Shown here: positions 38,888-52,101 of the stretch, one piece after another | How the letters are laid out: each line of letters starts with the position of its first letter | How positions within the stretch are numbered: the stretch's first letter is position 1 | Source: Osmia lignaria lignaria | Taxonomy: Eukaryota > Arthropoda > Insecta > Hymenoptera > Megachilidae | Reading direction: 5' to 3' | DNA: 64,000 nucleotides | NCBI RefSeq assembly: GCF_051020975.1 | Contig: NW_027478169.1 | Location: forward strand, 1,178,001 to 1,242,000 | Position numbers and translations under genes: made by a program | Notes under the pieces: model-generated | The model's database searches: none | What the model saw: only the letters and a program-made list of their open reading frames with translations | What the model was told of the DNA's origin: nothing

Positions 38888-40560
38888 TCGAAATATGTCC
38901 GTCTGGCCCCTTCCCTTGAGATAAATCTGCAAATATCTCGGAAACGAAGCGAGCTATGGCAAAATGTTAAGAGACCTTTTTTGTAGAGAATTATGTTTCC
39001 TACAATTTACGGTCTATAATATTTTTTGATCAGAAGCGTAGTTTTCGAGATATATCGAGATATTTAAAAGTTCCGAAGCCGCACCAACATAATAGAGATA
39101 CAGAAACACCGTGGCCCCTTTCTTTGAGATAACTCTGCACTATTGCGACCTGCAAATGCCACTTGCAGCTTAGCTGTGCAGAAGAAGAACAACAAGAAGA
39201 AGAAATATCTCGAAATATGTCCGTCAGGCCCCTTCCCTTGAGATAAATCTGCAAATATCTCGGAAACGAAGCGAGGTATGGCAAAATGTTAAGAGAGCTT
39301 TTTTGTAGAGGATTAAGTTTCCTACTTTTTATCTTCTATGATATTTTTTGATCAGATGCGTAGTTCTCGAGATATATCAAGATATTTAAAAGTTCCGAAG
39401 CTGCACCAACATAAGAGAGGTACAGAAACACCGTGGCCTCTTTCTTTGAGATAACTCTGCACTGTTGCGAGCTGCAAATGGCACTTCCAGCTTAGCTGTG
39501 CAGAAGAAGAACAACAAGAAGAAGAAATATCTCGAAATATGTCCGTCAGACCCCTTCCCTTGAGATAAATCTGCAAATATCTCGGAAACGAAGCGAGCTA
39601 TGGCAAAATGTTAAGAGACCTTTTTTGTAGAGAATTAAGTTTCCTACTTTTTATGTTGTATGATATTTTTTGATCAGATGCGTAGTTCTCGAGATATATC
39701 AAGATATTTAAAAGTTCCGAAGCCGCACCAACATAATAGAGATACAGAAACACCGTGGCCCCTTTCTTTGAGATAACTCTGCACTATTGCGAGCTGCAAA
39801 TGCCACTTCGAGCTTAGCTGTGCAGAAGAAGAACAACAAGAAGAAGAAATATCTCGAAATATGTCCGTCAGTCCCCTTCCCTTGAGATAAATCTGCAAAT
39901 ATCTCGGAAACGAAGCGAGCTATGGCAAAATGTTAAGAGACCTTTTTTGTAGAGAATTATGTTTCCTACAATTTACGTTCTATGATATTTTTTGATCAGA
40001 AGTGTAGTTTTCGAGATATATCGAGATATTTAAAAGATCCGAAGCCGCACCAACATAATAGAGATACAGAAACACCGTGGCCCCTTTCTTTGAGATAACT
40101 CTGCACTATTGCGACCCGCAAATGCCACTTCCAGCTTAGCTGTGCAGAAGAAGAACAACAAGAAGAAGAAATATCTCGAAATATGTCCGTCAAGCCCTTT
40201 CCCTTGAGATAAATCTGCAAATATCTCGGAAACGAAGCGAGCTCTGGCAAAATGTTAAGATACCTTTTTTGTAGAGAATTAAGTTTCCGACTTTTTATGT
40301 TCTATGATATTTTTTGATCAGATGCGTAGTTCTCGAGATATATCAAGATATTTAAAAGTTCCGAAGCCGCACCAACATAATAGAGATACAGAAACACCGT
40401 GGCCCCATTCTTTGAGATAACTCTGCACTATTGCGCGCTGCAAATGCCACTTCCAGCTTAGCTGTGCAGAAGAAGAACAACAAGAAGAAGAAATATCTCG
40501 AAATATGTCCGTCAGACCCCTTCCCTTGAGATAAATCTGCAAATATCTCGGAAACGAAGC

Positions 40561-40881
40561 GAGCTATGGCAAAATGTTAAGAGACCTTTTTTGTAGAGAA
40601 TTATGTTTCCTATAATTTACGTTCTATGATATTTTTTGATCAGAACCGTAGTTTTCGAGATATATCAAGATATTTAAAAGTTCCGAAGCCGCACCAACAT
40701 AATAGAGATACAGAAACACCGTGGCCCATTTCTTTGAGACAACTCTGCACTATTGCGACCTGCAAATGCCACTTCCAGCTTAGCTGTGCAGAAGAAGAAC
40801 AACAAGAAGAAGAAATATCTCGAAATATGTCCGTCAGGCCCTTCCCTTGAGATAAATCAGCAAATATCTCGGAAACGAAGC
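40561..40881 (+). repeat. 321-bp monomer 127 (same 1-bp deletion)
   Basis: Third block copy of monomer 109. It keeps ATCTCGAAAT, so it descends from the form before the change in monomer 117. The plus-strand frame at 40626-40850 is again fortuitous. Confidence 0.9.
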
Positions 40882-42728
40882 GAGCTATGGCAAAATGTTA
40901 AGAGACCTTATTTGTAGAGAATTAAGTTTCCTACTTTTTATGTTCTATGATATTTTTTGATCAGATGCGTAGTTCTCGAGATATATCAAGATATTTAAAA
41001 GTTCCGAAGCCGCACCAACATAATAGAGATACAGAAACACCGTGGCGCCTTTCTTTGAGATAACTCTGCACTATTGCGACCTGCAAATGCCACTTCCAGC
41101 TTAGCTGTGCAGAAGAAGAACAACAAGAAGAAGAAATATCTCGAAATATGTCCGTCAGGCCCCTTCCCTTGAGATAAATCAGCAAATATCTCGGAAACGA
41201 AGCGAGCTATGGGAAAATGTTAAGAGACCTTTTTTGTAGAGAATTATGTTTCCTACTTTTTAAGTTCTATGATATTTTTTGATCACACGCGTAGTTCTCG
41301 AGATATATCAAGATATTTAAAAGTTCCGAAGCCGCACCAACATAATAGAGATACAGGAACACCGTGGCCCCTTTCTTTGAGATAACTCTGCACTATCGCG
41401 AGCTGCAAATGCCACTTCCAGCTTAGCTGTGCAGAAGAACAACAACAAGAAGAAGAAATATCTCGAAATATGTCCGTCTGGCCCCTTCCCTTGAGATAAA
41501 TCTGCAAATATCTCGGAAACGAAGCGAGCTATGGCAAAATGTTAAGAGACCTTTTTTGTAGAGAACTAAGTTTCCTACTTTTTATCTTCTATGATATTTC
41601 TTGATCAGATGCGTAGTTCTCGAGATATATCAAGATATTTAACAGTTCCGAAGCCGCACCAACATAATAGAGATACAGAAACACCGTGGCCCCTTTCTTT
41701 GAGATAACTCTGCACTATCGCGAGCTGCAAATGCCACTTCCAGCTTAGCTGTGCAGAGGAAGAACAACAAGAAGAAGAAATATCTCGAAATATGTCCGTC
41801 AGGCCCGTTCCTTTGAGCTGAATCTGCAAATATTTCGAAAACGAAGCGAGCTATGGCAAAATATTAAGAGACGTTTTTTGTAGAGAATTATGTTGCCTAC
41901 AATTTATGTTCTATGATATTTTTTGATCAGAAGCGTAGTTTTCGAGATATATCGAGATATTTAAAGGTTCCGAAGCCGCACCAACATAATAGAGATACAG
42001 AAACACCGTGGCCCCTTTCTTTGAGATAACTCTGCACTAGTGCGAGCCGCAAATTCCACTTCCAGCTTAGCTGTGCAGAAGAAGAACAACAAGAAGAAGA
42101 AATATCTCGAAATATGTCCGTCAGGCCCCTTCCCTTGAGATAAATCAGCAAATATCTCGGAAACGAAGCGAGCTATGGGAAAATGTTAACAGACCTTTTT
42201 TGTAGAGAATTATGTTTCCTACTTTTTAAGTTCTATGATATTTTTTGATCACACGCGTAGTTCTCGAGATATATCAAGATATTTAAAAGTTCCGAAGCCG
42301 CACCAACATAATAGAGATACAGGAACACCGTGGCCCCTTTCTTTGAGATAACTCTGCACTATCGCGAGCTGCAAATGCCACTTCCAGCTTAGCTGTGCAG
42401 AAGAACAACAACAAGAAGAAGAAATATCTCGAAATATGTCCGTCTGGCCCCTTCCCTTGAGATAAATCTGCAAATATCTCGGAAACGAAGCGAGCTATGG
42501 CAAAATGTTAAGAGACCTTTTTTGTAGACAATTATGTTTCCTACAATTTACGTTCTATGATATTTTTTGATCAGAAGCGTAGTTTTCGAGATATATCGAG
42601 ATATTTAAAAGTTCCGAAGCCGCACCAACATAATAGAGATACAGAAACACCATGGCCCCTTTCTTTGAGATAACTCTGCACTATTGCGACCTGAAAATGC
42701 CACTTCCAGCTTAGCTGTGCAGAAGAAG

Positions 42729-43977
42729 AACAACAAGAAGAAGAAATATCTCGAAATATGTCCGTCTGGCCCCTTCCCTTGAGATAAATCTGCAAATATC
42801 TCGGAAACGAAGCGAGCTATGGCAAAATGTTAAGAGACCTTTTTTGTAGAGAACTAAGTTTCCTACTTTTTATCTTCTATGATATTTCTTGATCAGATGC
42901 GTAGTTCTCGAGATATATCAAGATATTTAACAGTTCCGAAGCCGCACCAACATAATAGAGATACAGAAACACCGTGGCCCCTTTCTTTGAGATAACTCTG
43001 CACTATCGCGAGCTGCAAATGCCACTTCCAGCTTAGCTGTGCAGAGGAAGAACAACAAGAAGAAGAAATATCTCGAAATATGTCCGTCAGGCCCGTTCCT
43101 TTGAGCTGAATCTGCAAATATTTCGAAAACGAAGCGAGCTATGGCAAAATATTAAGAGACGTTTTTTGTAGAGAATTATGTTGCCTACAATTTATGTTCT
43201 ATGATATTTTTTGATCAGAAGCGTAGTTTTCGAGATATATCGAGATATTTAAAGGTTCCGAAGCCGCACCAACATAATAGAGATACAGAAACACCATGGC
43301 CCCTTTCTTTGAGATAACTCTGCACTATCGCGAGCTGCAAATGCCACTTCCAGCTTAGCTGTGCAGAGGAAGAACAACAAGAAGAAGAAATATCTCGAAA
43401 TATGTCCGTCAGGCCCGTTCCTTTGAGCTGAATCTGCAAATATCTCGAAAACGAAGCGAGCTATGGCAAAATGTTAAGAGACGTTTTTTGTAGAGGATTA
43501 TGTAGCCTACAATTTATGTTCTATGATATTTTTTGATCAGAAGCATAGTTTTCGAGATATATCGAGATATTTAAAGGTTCCGAAGCCGCGCCAACATAAT
43601 AGAGATACAGAAACACCGTGGCCCCTTTCTTTGAGATAACTCTGCACTATTGCGAGCCGCAAATGCCACTTCCAGCTTAGCTGTGCAGAAGAAGAACAAC
43701 AAGAAGAAGAAATATCTAGAAATATGTCCGTCAGGCCCCTTCCCTTGAGATAAATCTGCAAATATCTCGGAAACGAAGCGAGCTATGGCAAAATGTTAAG
43801 AGACCTTATTTGTAGAGAATTAAGTTTCCTACTTTTTATGTTCTATGATATTTTTTGATCAGATGCGTAGTTCTCGAGATATATCAAGATATTTAAAAGT
43901 TCCGAAGCCGCACCAACATAATAGAGATACAGAAACACCGTGGCCCCTTTCTTTGAGATAACTCTGCACTATTGCGA
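42729..43977 (+). repeat. Long-distance block copy of 35326-36574
   Basis: Four monomers match in order at 7403 bp (23 units minus three bases). Shared markers are AGAACTAAGTTTCC, TTTAACAGTTCC, GAGGATTATGTAGCC, GAAGCATAG and GCCGCGCC. Differences include ATCTCCAAAT against ATCTCGAAAT and CACCGTGG against CACCATGG. The sequence between the two copies is of other classes. Confidence 0.85.
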
Positions 43978-46900
43978 CCTGCAAATGCCACTTCCAGCTT
44001 AGCTGTGCAGAAGAAGAACAACAAGAAGAAGAAATATCTCGAAATATGTCCGTCAGGCCCCTTCCCTTGAGATAAATCAGCAAATATCTCGGAAACGAAG
44101 CGAGCTATGGGAAAATGTTAAGAGACCTTTTTTGTAGAGAATTATGTTTCCTACTTTTTAAGTTCTATGATATTTTTTGATCACACGCGTAGTTCTCGAG
44201 ATATATCAAGATATTTAAAAGTTCCGAAGCCGCACCAACATAATAGAGATACAGGAACACCGTGGCCCCTTTCTTTGAGATAACTCTGCACTATCGCGAG
44301 CTGCAAATGCCACTTCCAGCTTAGCTGTGCAGAAGAACAACAACAAGAAGAAGAAATATCTCGAAATATGTCCGTCAGGCCCGTTCCTTTGAGCTGAATC
44401 TGCAAATATTTCGAAAACGAAGCGAGCTATGGCAAAATATGAAGAGACGTTTTTTGTAGAGAATTATGTTGCCTACAATTTATGTTCTATGATATTTTTT
44501 GATCAGAAGCGTAGTTTTCGAGATATATCGAGATATTTAAAGGTTCCGAAGCCGCACCAACATAATAGAGATACAGAAACACCGTGGCCCCTTTCTTTGA
44601 GATAACTCTGCACTAGTGCGAGCCGCAAATTCCACTTCCAGCTTAGCTGTGCAGAAGAAGAACAACAAGAAGAAGAAATATCTCGAAATATGTCCGTCAG
44701 GCCCCTTCCCTTGAGATAAATCAGCAAATATCTCGGAAACGAAGCGAGCTATGGGAAAATGTTAACAGACCTTTTTTGTAGAGAATTATGTTTCCTACTT
44801 TTTAAGTTCTATGATATTTTTTGATCACACGCGTAGTTCTCGAGATATATCAAGATATTTAAAAGTTCCGAAGCCGCACCAACATAATAGAGATACAGGA
44901 ACACCGTGGCCCCTTTCTTTGAGATAACTCTGCACTATCGCGAGCTGCAAATGCCACTTCCAGCTTAGCTGTGCAGAAGAACAACAACAAGAAGAAGAAA
45001 TATCTCGAAATATGTCCGTCTGGCCCCTTCCCTTGAGATAAATCTGCAAATATCTCGGAAACGAAGCGAGCTATGGCAAAATGTTAAGAGACCTTTTTTG
45101 TAGACAATTATGTTTCCTACAATTTACGTTCTATGATATTTTTTGATCAGAAGCGTAGTTTTCGAGATATATCGAGATATTTAAAAGTTCCGAAGCCGCA
45201 CCAACATAATAGAGATACAGAAACACCGTGGCCCCTTTCTTTGAGATAACTCTGCACTATTGCGACCTGCAAATGCCACTTCCAGCTTAGCTGTGCAGAA
45301 GAAGAACAACAAGAAGAAGAAATATCTCGAAATATGTCCGTCAGGCCCCTTCCCTTGAGATAAATCAGCAAATATCTCGGAAACGAAGCGAGCTATGGGA
45401 AAATGTTAAGAGACCTTTTTTGTAGAGAATTATGTTTCCTACTTTTTAAGTTCTATGATATTCTTTGATCAGACGCGTAGTTCTCGAGATATATCAAGAT
45501 ATTTAAAAGTTCCGAAGCCGCACCAACATAATAGAGATACAGGAACACCGTGGCCCCTTTCTTTGAGATAACTCTGCACTATCGCGAGCTGCAAATGCCA
45601 CTTCCAGCTTAGCTGTGCAGAAGAACAACAACAAGAAGAAGAAATATCTCGAAATATGTCCGTCTGGCCCCTTCCCTTGAGATAAATCTGCAAATATCTC
45701 GGAAACGAAGCGAGCTATGGCAAAATGTTAAGAGACCTTTTTTGTAGAGAATTATGTTTCCTACAATTTACGTTCTATAATATTTTTTGATCAGAAGCGT
45801 AGTTTTCGAGATATATCGAGATATTTAAAAGTTCCGAAGCCGCACCAACATAATAGAGATACAGAAACACCGTGGCCCCTTTCTTTGAGATAACTCTGCA
45901 CTATTGCGACCTGCAAATGCCACTTGCAGCTTAGCTGTGCAGAAGAAGAACAACAAGAAGAAGAAATATCTCGAAATATGTCCGTCAGGCCCCTTCCCTT
46001 GAGATAAATCTGCAAATATCTCGGAAACGAAGCGAGCTATGGCAAAATGTTAAGAGACCTTATTTGTAGAGAATTAAGTTTCCTACTTTTTATGTTCTAT
46101 GATATTTTTTGATCAGATGCGTAGTTCTCGAGATATATCAAGATATTTAAAAGTTCCGAAGCCGCACCAACATAATAGAGATACAGAAACACCGTGGCCT
46201 CTTTCTTTGAGATAACTCTGCACTGTTGCGAGCTGCAAATGGCACTTCCAGCTTAGCTGTGCAGAAGAAGAACAACAAGAAGAAGAAATATCTCGAAATA
46301 TGTCCGTCAGACCCCTTCCCTTGAGATAAATCTGCAAATATCTCGGAAACGAAGCGAGCTATGGCAAAATGTTAAGAGACCTTTTTTGTAGAGAATTAAG
46401 TTTCCTACTTTTTATGTTGTATGATATTTTTTGATCAGATGCGTAGTTCTCGAGATATACCAAGATATTTAAAAGTTCCGAAGCCGCACCAACATAATAG
46501 AGATACAGAAACACCGTGGCCCCTTTCTTTGAGATAACTCTGCACTATTGCGCGCTGCAAATGCCACTTCCAGCTTAGCTGTGCAGAAGAAGAACAACAG
46601 GAAGAAGAAATATCTCGAAATATGTCCGTCAGGCCCCTTCCCTTGAGATAAATCTGCAAATATCTCGGAAACGAAGCGAGCTATGGCAAAATGTTAAGAG
46701 ACCTTATTTGTAGAGAATTAAGTTTCCTACCTTTTATGTTCTATGATATTTTTTGATCAGATGCGTAGTTCTCGAGATATATCAAGATATTTAAAAGTTC
46801 CGAAGCCGCACCAACATAATAGAGATACAGAAACACCGTGGCCCCTTTCTTTGAGATAACTCTGCACTATTGCGACCTGCAAATGCCACTTCCAGCTTAG

Positions 46901-48583
46901 CTGTGCAGAAGAAGAACAACAAGAAGAAGAAATATCTCGAAATATGTCCGTCAGGCCCCTTCCCTTGAGATAAATCAGCAAATATCTCGGAAACGAAGCG
47001 AGCTATGGCAAAATGTTAAGAGACCTTTTTTGTAGAGAATTAAGTTTCCTACTTTTTATGTTCTATGATATTTTTTGATCAGATGCGTAGTTCTCGAGAT
47101 ATATCAAGATATTTAAAAGTTCCGAAGCCGCACCAACATAATAGAGATACAGAAACACCGTGGCCCCTTTCTTTGAGATAACTCTGCACTATTGCGACCT
47201 GCAAATGCCACTTCCAGCTTAGCTGTGCAGAAGAAGAACAACAAGAAGAAGAAATATCTCGAAATATGTCCGTCAGGCCCCTTCCCTTGAGATAAATCAG
47301 CAAATATCTCGGAAACGAAGCGAGCTATGGCAAAATGTTAAGAGACCTTTTTTGTAGAGAATTATGTTTCCTACAATTTACGTTCTCTGATATTTTTTGA
47401 TCAGAAGCGTAGTTTTCGAGATATATCGAGATACTTAAAAGTTCCGAAGCCGCACCAACATAATAGAGATACAGAAACACCGTGGCCCCTTTCTTTGAGA
47501 TAACTCTGCACTATTGCGACCTGCAAATGCCACTTCCAGCTTAGCTGTGCAGAAGAAGAACAACAAGAAGAAGAAATATCTCGAAATATGTCCGTCAGGC
47601 CCCTTCCCTTGAGATAAATCTGCAAATATCTCGGAAACGAAGCGACCTATGGCAAAATGTTAAGAGACCTTATTTGTAGAGAATTAAGTTTCCTACTTTT
47701 TATGTTCTATGATATTTTTTGATCAGATGCGTAGTTCTCGAGATATATCAAGATATTTAAAAGTTCCGAAGCCGCACCAACATAATAGAGATACAGGAAC
47801 ACCGTGGCCCCTTTCTTTGAGATAACTCTGCACTATCGCGAGCTGCAAATGCCACTTCCAGCTTAGCTGTGCAGAAGAACAACAACAAGAAGAAGAAATA
47901 TCTCGAAATATGTCCGTCAGGCCCGTTCCTTTGAGCTGAATCTGCAAATATTTCGAAAACGAAGCGAGCTATGGCAAAATATTAAGAGACGTTTTTTGTA
48001 GAGAATTATGTTGCCTACAATTTATGTTCTATGATATTTTTTGATCAGAAGCGTAGTTTTCGAGATATATCGAGATATTTAAAGGTTCCGAAGCCGCACC
48101 AACATAATAGAGATACAGAAACACCGTGGCCCCTTTCTTTGAGATAACTCTGCACTAGTGCGAGCCGCAAATTCCACTTCCAGCTTAGCTGTGCAGAAGA
48201 AGAACAACAAGAAGAAGAAATATCTCGAAATATGTCCGTCAGGCCCCTTCCCTTGAGATAAATCAGCAAATATCTCGGAAACGAAGCGAGCTATGGGAAA
48301 ATGTTAACAGACCTTTTTTGTAGAGAATTATGTTTCCTACTTTTTAAGTTCTATGATATTTTTTGATCACACGCGTAGTTCTCGAGATATATCAAGATAT
48401 TTAAAAGTTCCGAAGCCGCACCAACATAATAGAGATACAGGAACACCGTGGCCCCTTTCTTTGAGATAACTCTGCACTATCGCGAGCTGCAAATGCCACT
48501 TCCAGCTTAGCTGTGCAGAAGAACAACAACAAGAAGAAGAAATATCTCGAAATATGTCCGTCTGGCCCCTTCCCTTGAGATAA

Positions 48584-51500
48584 ATCTGCAAATATCTCGG
48601 AAACGAAGCGAGCTATGGCAAAATGTTAAGAGACCTTTTTTGTAGAGAATTAAGTTTCCTACTTTTTATGTTCTATGATATTTTTTGATCAGATGCGTAG
48701 TTCTCGAGATGTATCAAGATATTCAAAAGTTCCGAAGCCGCACCAACATAATAGAGATACAGAAACACCGTGGCCTCTTTCTTTGAGATAATTCTGCACT
48801 ATTGCGAGCTGCAAATGCCACCTCCAGCTTAGCTGTGCAGAAGAAGAACAACAAGAAGAAGAAATATCTCGAAATATGTCCGTCAGGCCCCTTCCCTTGA
48901 GATATATCTGCAAATATCTCGGAAACGAAGCGAGCTATGGCAAAATGTTAAGAGACCTTTTTTGTAGAGAATTAAGTTTCCTACTTTTTATGTTCTATGA
49001 TATTTTTTGATCAGATGCGTAGTTCTCGACATATATCGAGATATTTAAAAGTTCCGAAGCCGCACCAACATAATAGAGATACAGAAACACCGTGGCCCCT
49101 TTCTTTGAGATATCTCTGCACTATTGCGACCTGCAAATGCCACTTGCAGCTTAGCTGTGCAGAAGAAGAACAACAAGAAGAAGAAATATCTCGAAATATG
49201 TCCGTCAGGCCCCATCCCTTGAGATATATCTGCAAATATCTCGGAAACCAAACGAGCTATGGCAAAATCTTAAGAGACCTTTTTTGTAGAGAATTATGTT
49301 TCCTACAATTTATGCTGTATGATATTTTTTGATCAGAAGCGTAGTTTTCGAGATATATCGAGATATTTAAAAGTTCCGAAGCCGCACGAACATAATAGAG
49401 ATACAGAAACACCGTGGCCCCTTTCTTTGAGATAACTCTGCACTATTGCGAGCTGGAAATGCCATTTCCAGTTTAGCTGTGCAGAAGAAGAACAACAAGA
49501 AGAAGAAATATCTCGAAATATGTCCGTCAGGCCCCTTCCCTTGAGATATATCTGCAAATATCTCGGAAACGAAACGAGCTATGGCAAAATCTTAAGAGAC
49601 CTGTTTTGTAGAGAATTATGTTTCCTACAATTTATGTTCTATGATATTCTTTGATCAGAAGCGTAGTTTTCGAGATATATCGAGATATTTAAAAGTTCCG
49701 AAGCCGCACCAACATAATAGAGATACAGAAACACCGTGGCCCCTTTCTTTGAGATAATTCTGCACTATTGCGAGCTGCAAATGCCACCTCCAGCTTAGCT
49801 GTGCAGAAGAAGAACAACAAGAAGAAGAAATATCTCGAAATATGTCCGTCAGGCCCCTTCCCTTGAGATAAATCTGCATATATCTCGGAAACGAAGCGAG
49901 CTATGGCAAAATGTTAAGAGACCTTTTTTGTAGCGAATTATGTTTTCTACTTTTTATGTTCTATGATATTTTTTGATCAGATGCGTAGTTCTCGAGATAT
50001 ATCGAGATATTTAAAAGTTCCGAAGCCGTACCAACATAATAGAGATAGAGAAACACCGTGGCCCCTTTCTTTGAGATAACTCTGTACTATTGCGAGCTGC
50101 AAATGCCACTTCCAGCTTAGCTGTGCAGAAGAAGAACAACAAGAAGAAGAAATATCTCGAAATATGTCCATCAGGCCCCTTCCCTTGAGATAAATCTGCA
50201 CATATCTCGGAAACGAAGCGAGCTATGGCAAAATGTTAAGAGACCTTTTTTGTAGAGAATTAAGTTTCCTACTTTTTATGTTCTATGATATTTTTTGATC
50301 AGATGCGTAGTTCTCGAGATGTATCAAGATATTCAAAAGTTCCGAAGCCGCACCAACATAATAGAGATACAGAAACACCGTGGCCTCTTTCTTTGAGATA
50401 ACTCTGCACTATTGCGAGCTGCAAATGCCACTTCCAGCTTAGCTGTGCAGAAGAAGAACAACAAGAAGAAGAAATATCTCGAAATATGTCCGTCAGGCCC
50501 CTTCCCTTGAGATATATCTGCAAATATCTCGGAAACGAAGCGAGCTATGGCAAAATGTTAAGAGACCTTTTTTGTAGAGAATTAAGTTTCCTACTTTTTA
50601 TGTTCTATGATATTTTTTGATCAGATGCGTAGTTCTCGAGATGTATCAAGATATTCAAAAGCTCCGAAGCCGCACCAACATAATAGAGATACAGAAACAC
50701 CGTGGCCTCTTTCTTTGAGATAATTCTGCACTATTGCGAGCTGCAAATGCCACCTCCAGCTTAGCTGTGCAGAAGAAGAACAACAAGAAGAAGAAATATC
50801 TCGAAATATGTCCGTCAGGCCCCTTCCCTTGAGATATATCTGCAAATATCTCGGAAACGAAGCGAGCTATGGCAAAATGTTAAGAGACCTTTTTTGTAGA
50901 GAATTAAGTTTCCTACTTTTTATGTTCTATGATATTTTTTGATCAGATGCGTAGTTCTCGAGATATATCGAGATATTTAAAAGTTCCGAAGCCGCACCAA
51001 CATAATAGAGATACAGAAACACCGTGGCCCCTTTCTTTGAGATAACTCTGCACTATTGCGACCTGCAAATGCCACTTGCAGCTTAGCTGTGCAGAAGAAG
51101 AACAACAAGAAGAAGAAATATCTCGAAATATGTCCGTCAGGCCCCATCCCTTGAGATATATCTGCAAATATCTCGGAAACCAAACGAGCTATGGCAAAAT
51201 CTTAAGAGACCTTTTTTGTAGAGAATTATGTTTCCTACAATTTATGCTGTATGATATTTTTTGATCAGAAGCGTAGTTTTCGAGATATATCGAGATATTT
51301 AAAAGTTCCGAAGCCGCACGAACATAATAGAGATACAGAAACACCGTGGCCCCTTTCTTTGAGATAACTCTGCACTATTGCGAGCTGGAAATGCCATTTC
51401 CAGTTTAGCTGTGCAGAAGAAGAACAACAAGAAGAAGAAATATCTCGAAATATGTCCGTCAGGCCCCTTCCCTTGAGATATATCTGCAAATATCTCGGAA

Positions 51501-52101
51501 ACGAAACGAGCTATGGCAAAATCTTAAGAGACCTGTTTTGTAGAGAATTATGTTTCCTACAATTTATGTTCTATGATATTCTTTGATCAGAAGCGTAGTT
51601 TTCGAGATATATCGAGATATTTAAAAGTTCCGAAGCCGCACCAACATAATAGAGATACAGAAACACCGTGGCCCCTTTCTTTGAGATAATTCTGCACTAT
51701 TGCGAGCTGCAAATGCCACCTCCAGCTTAGCTGTGCAGAAGAAGAACAACAAGAAGAAGAAATATCTCGAAATATGTCCGTCAGGCCCCTTCCCTTGAGA
51801 TAAATCTGCATATATCTCGGAAACGAAGCGAGCTATGGCAAAATGTTAAGAGACCTTTTTTGTAGCGAATTATGTTTTCTACTTTTTATGTTCTATGATA
51901 TTTTTTGATCAGATGCGTAGTTCTCGAGATATATCGAGATATTTAAAAGTTCCGAAGCCGTACCAACATAATAGAGATAGAGAAACACCGTGGCCCCTTT
52001 CTTTGAGATAACTCTGTACTATTGCGAGCTGCAAATGCCACTTCCAGCTTAGCTGTGCAGAAGAAGAACAACAAGAAGAAGAAATATCTCGAAATATGTC
52101 C
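48584..52101 (+). repeat. 6-monomer (1932-bp) duplication: 48584-50169 and 50516-52101
   Basis: The copies share GAGATGTATCAAG, CCACCTCCAG, CCCCATCCC, ACCAAACGAGC, GCACGAACATA and TGTAGCGAATT. Differences include CTCGACATA against CTCGAGATA near 49029. A plus-strand ATG frame of 111 codons at 48997-49332 exists because TAA became TAT in GATATCTC; its copy at 51045 keeps the stop. That is evidence against a gene. Confidence 0.87.
49453..49471. other. Perfect 8-bp hairpin variant, CTGGAAAT-GCC-ATTTCCAG
   Basis: In monomer 154 two substitutions turn the imperfect inverted repeat of the consensus into a perfect 8-bp stem with a three-base loop. The same form is in monomers 160, 163 and 175, all block copies. 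A form with only the first change (CTGGAAAT...ACTTCCAG) is found in many monomers from about 20.8 kb onward. Confidence 0.8.

Larger units (their letters stand above)
36441..41462 (+). repeat. 10-monomer block copy: 36441-38244 and 39659-41462
   Basis: The offset is 3218 bp, ten units minus two bases, because two 1-bp deletions lie between. This gives a third copy of the block starting near 33866. The copies end where ATCACGAAAT faces ATCTCGAAAT. Confidence 0.87.
38888..48583 (+). repeat. Array region V (right part): mosaic of re-used blocks
   Basis: Monomer classes with GATCACACGCG, ACAGGAACACC, GAACAACAACAAG, GTCTGGCC and GCTGAAT recur in changing order. 41866-42651 matches 44442-45227 at 2576 bp (eight units). 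About 44190-45100 matches about 47730-48640 at 3542 bp (11 units). 42729-43977 matches 35326-36574 at 7403 bp. No unique sequence is present. Confidence 0.82.

Noticed and set aside
48997..49332. 111-codon plus-strand ATG frame, and shorter plus-strand frames at 28166, 28810, 34833, 37408 and 40626
   Set aside because: Each arises from a single stop-removing change or 1-bp deletion in a satellite monomer. The nearly identical block copy at 51045 keeps the stop. There is no sign of coding selection.
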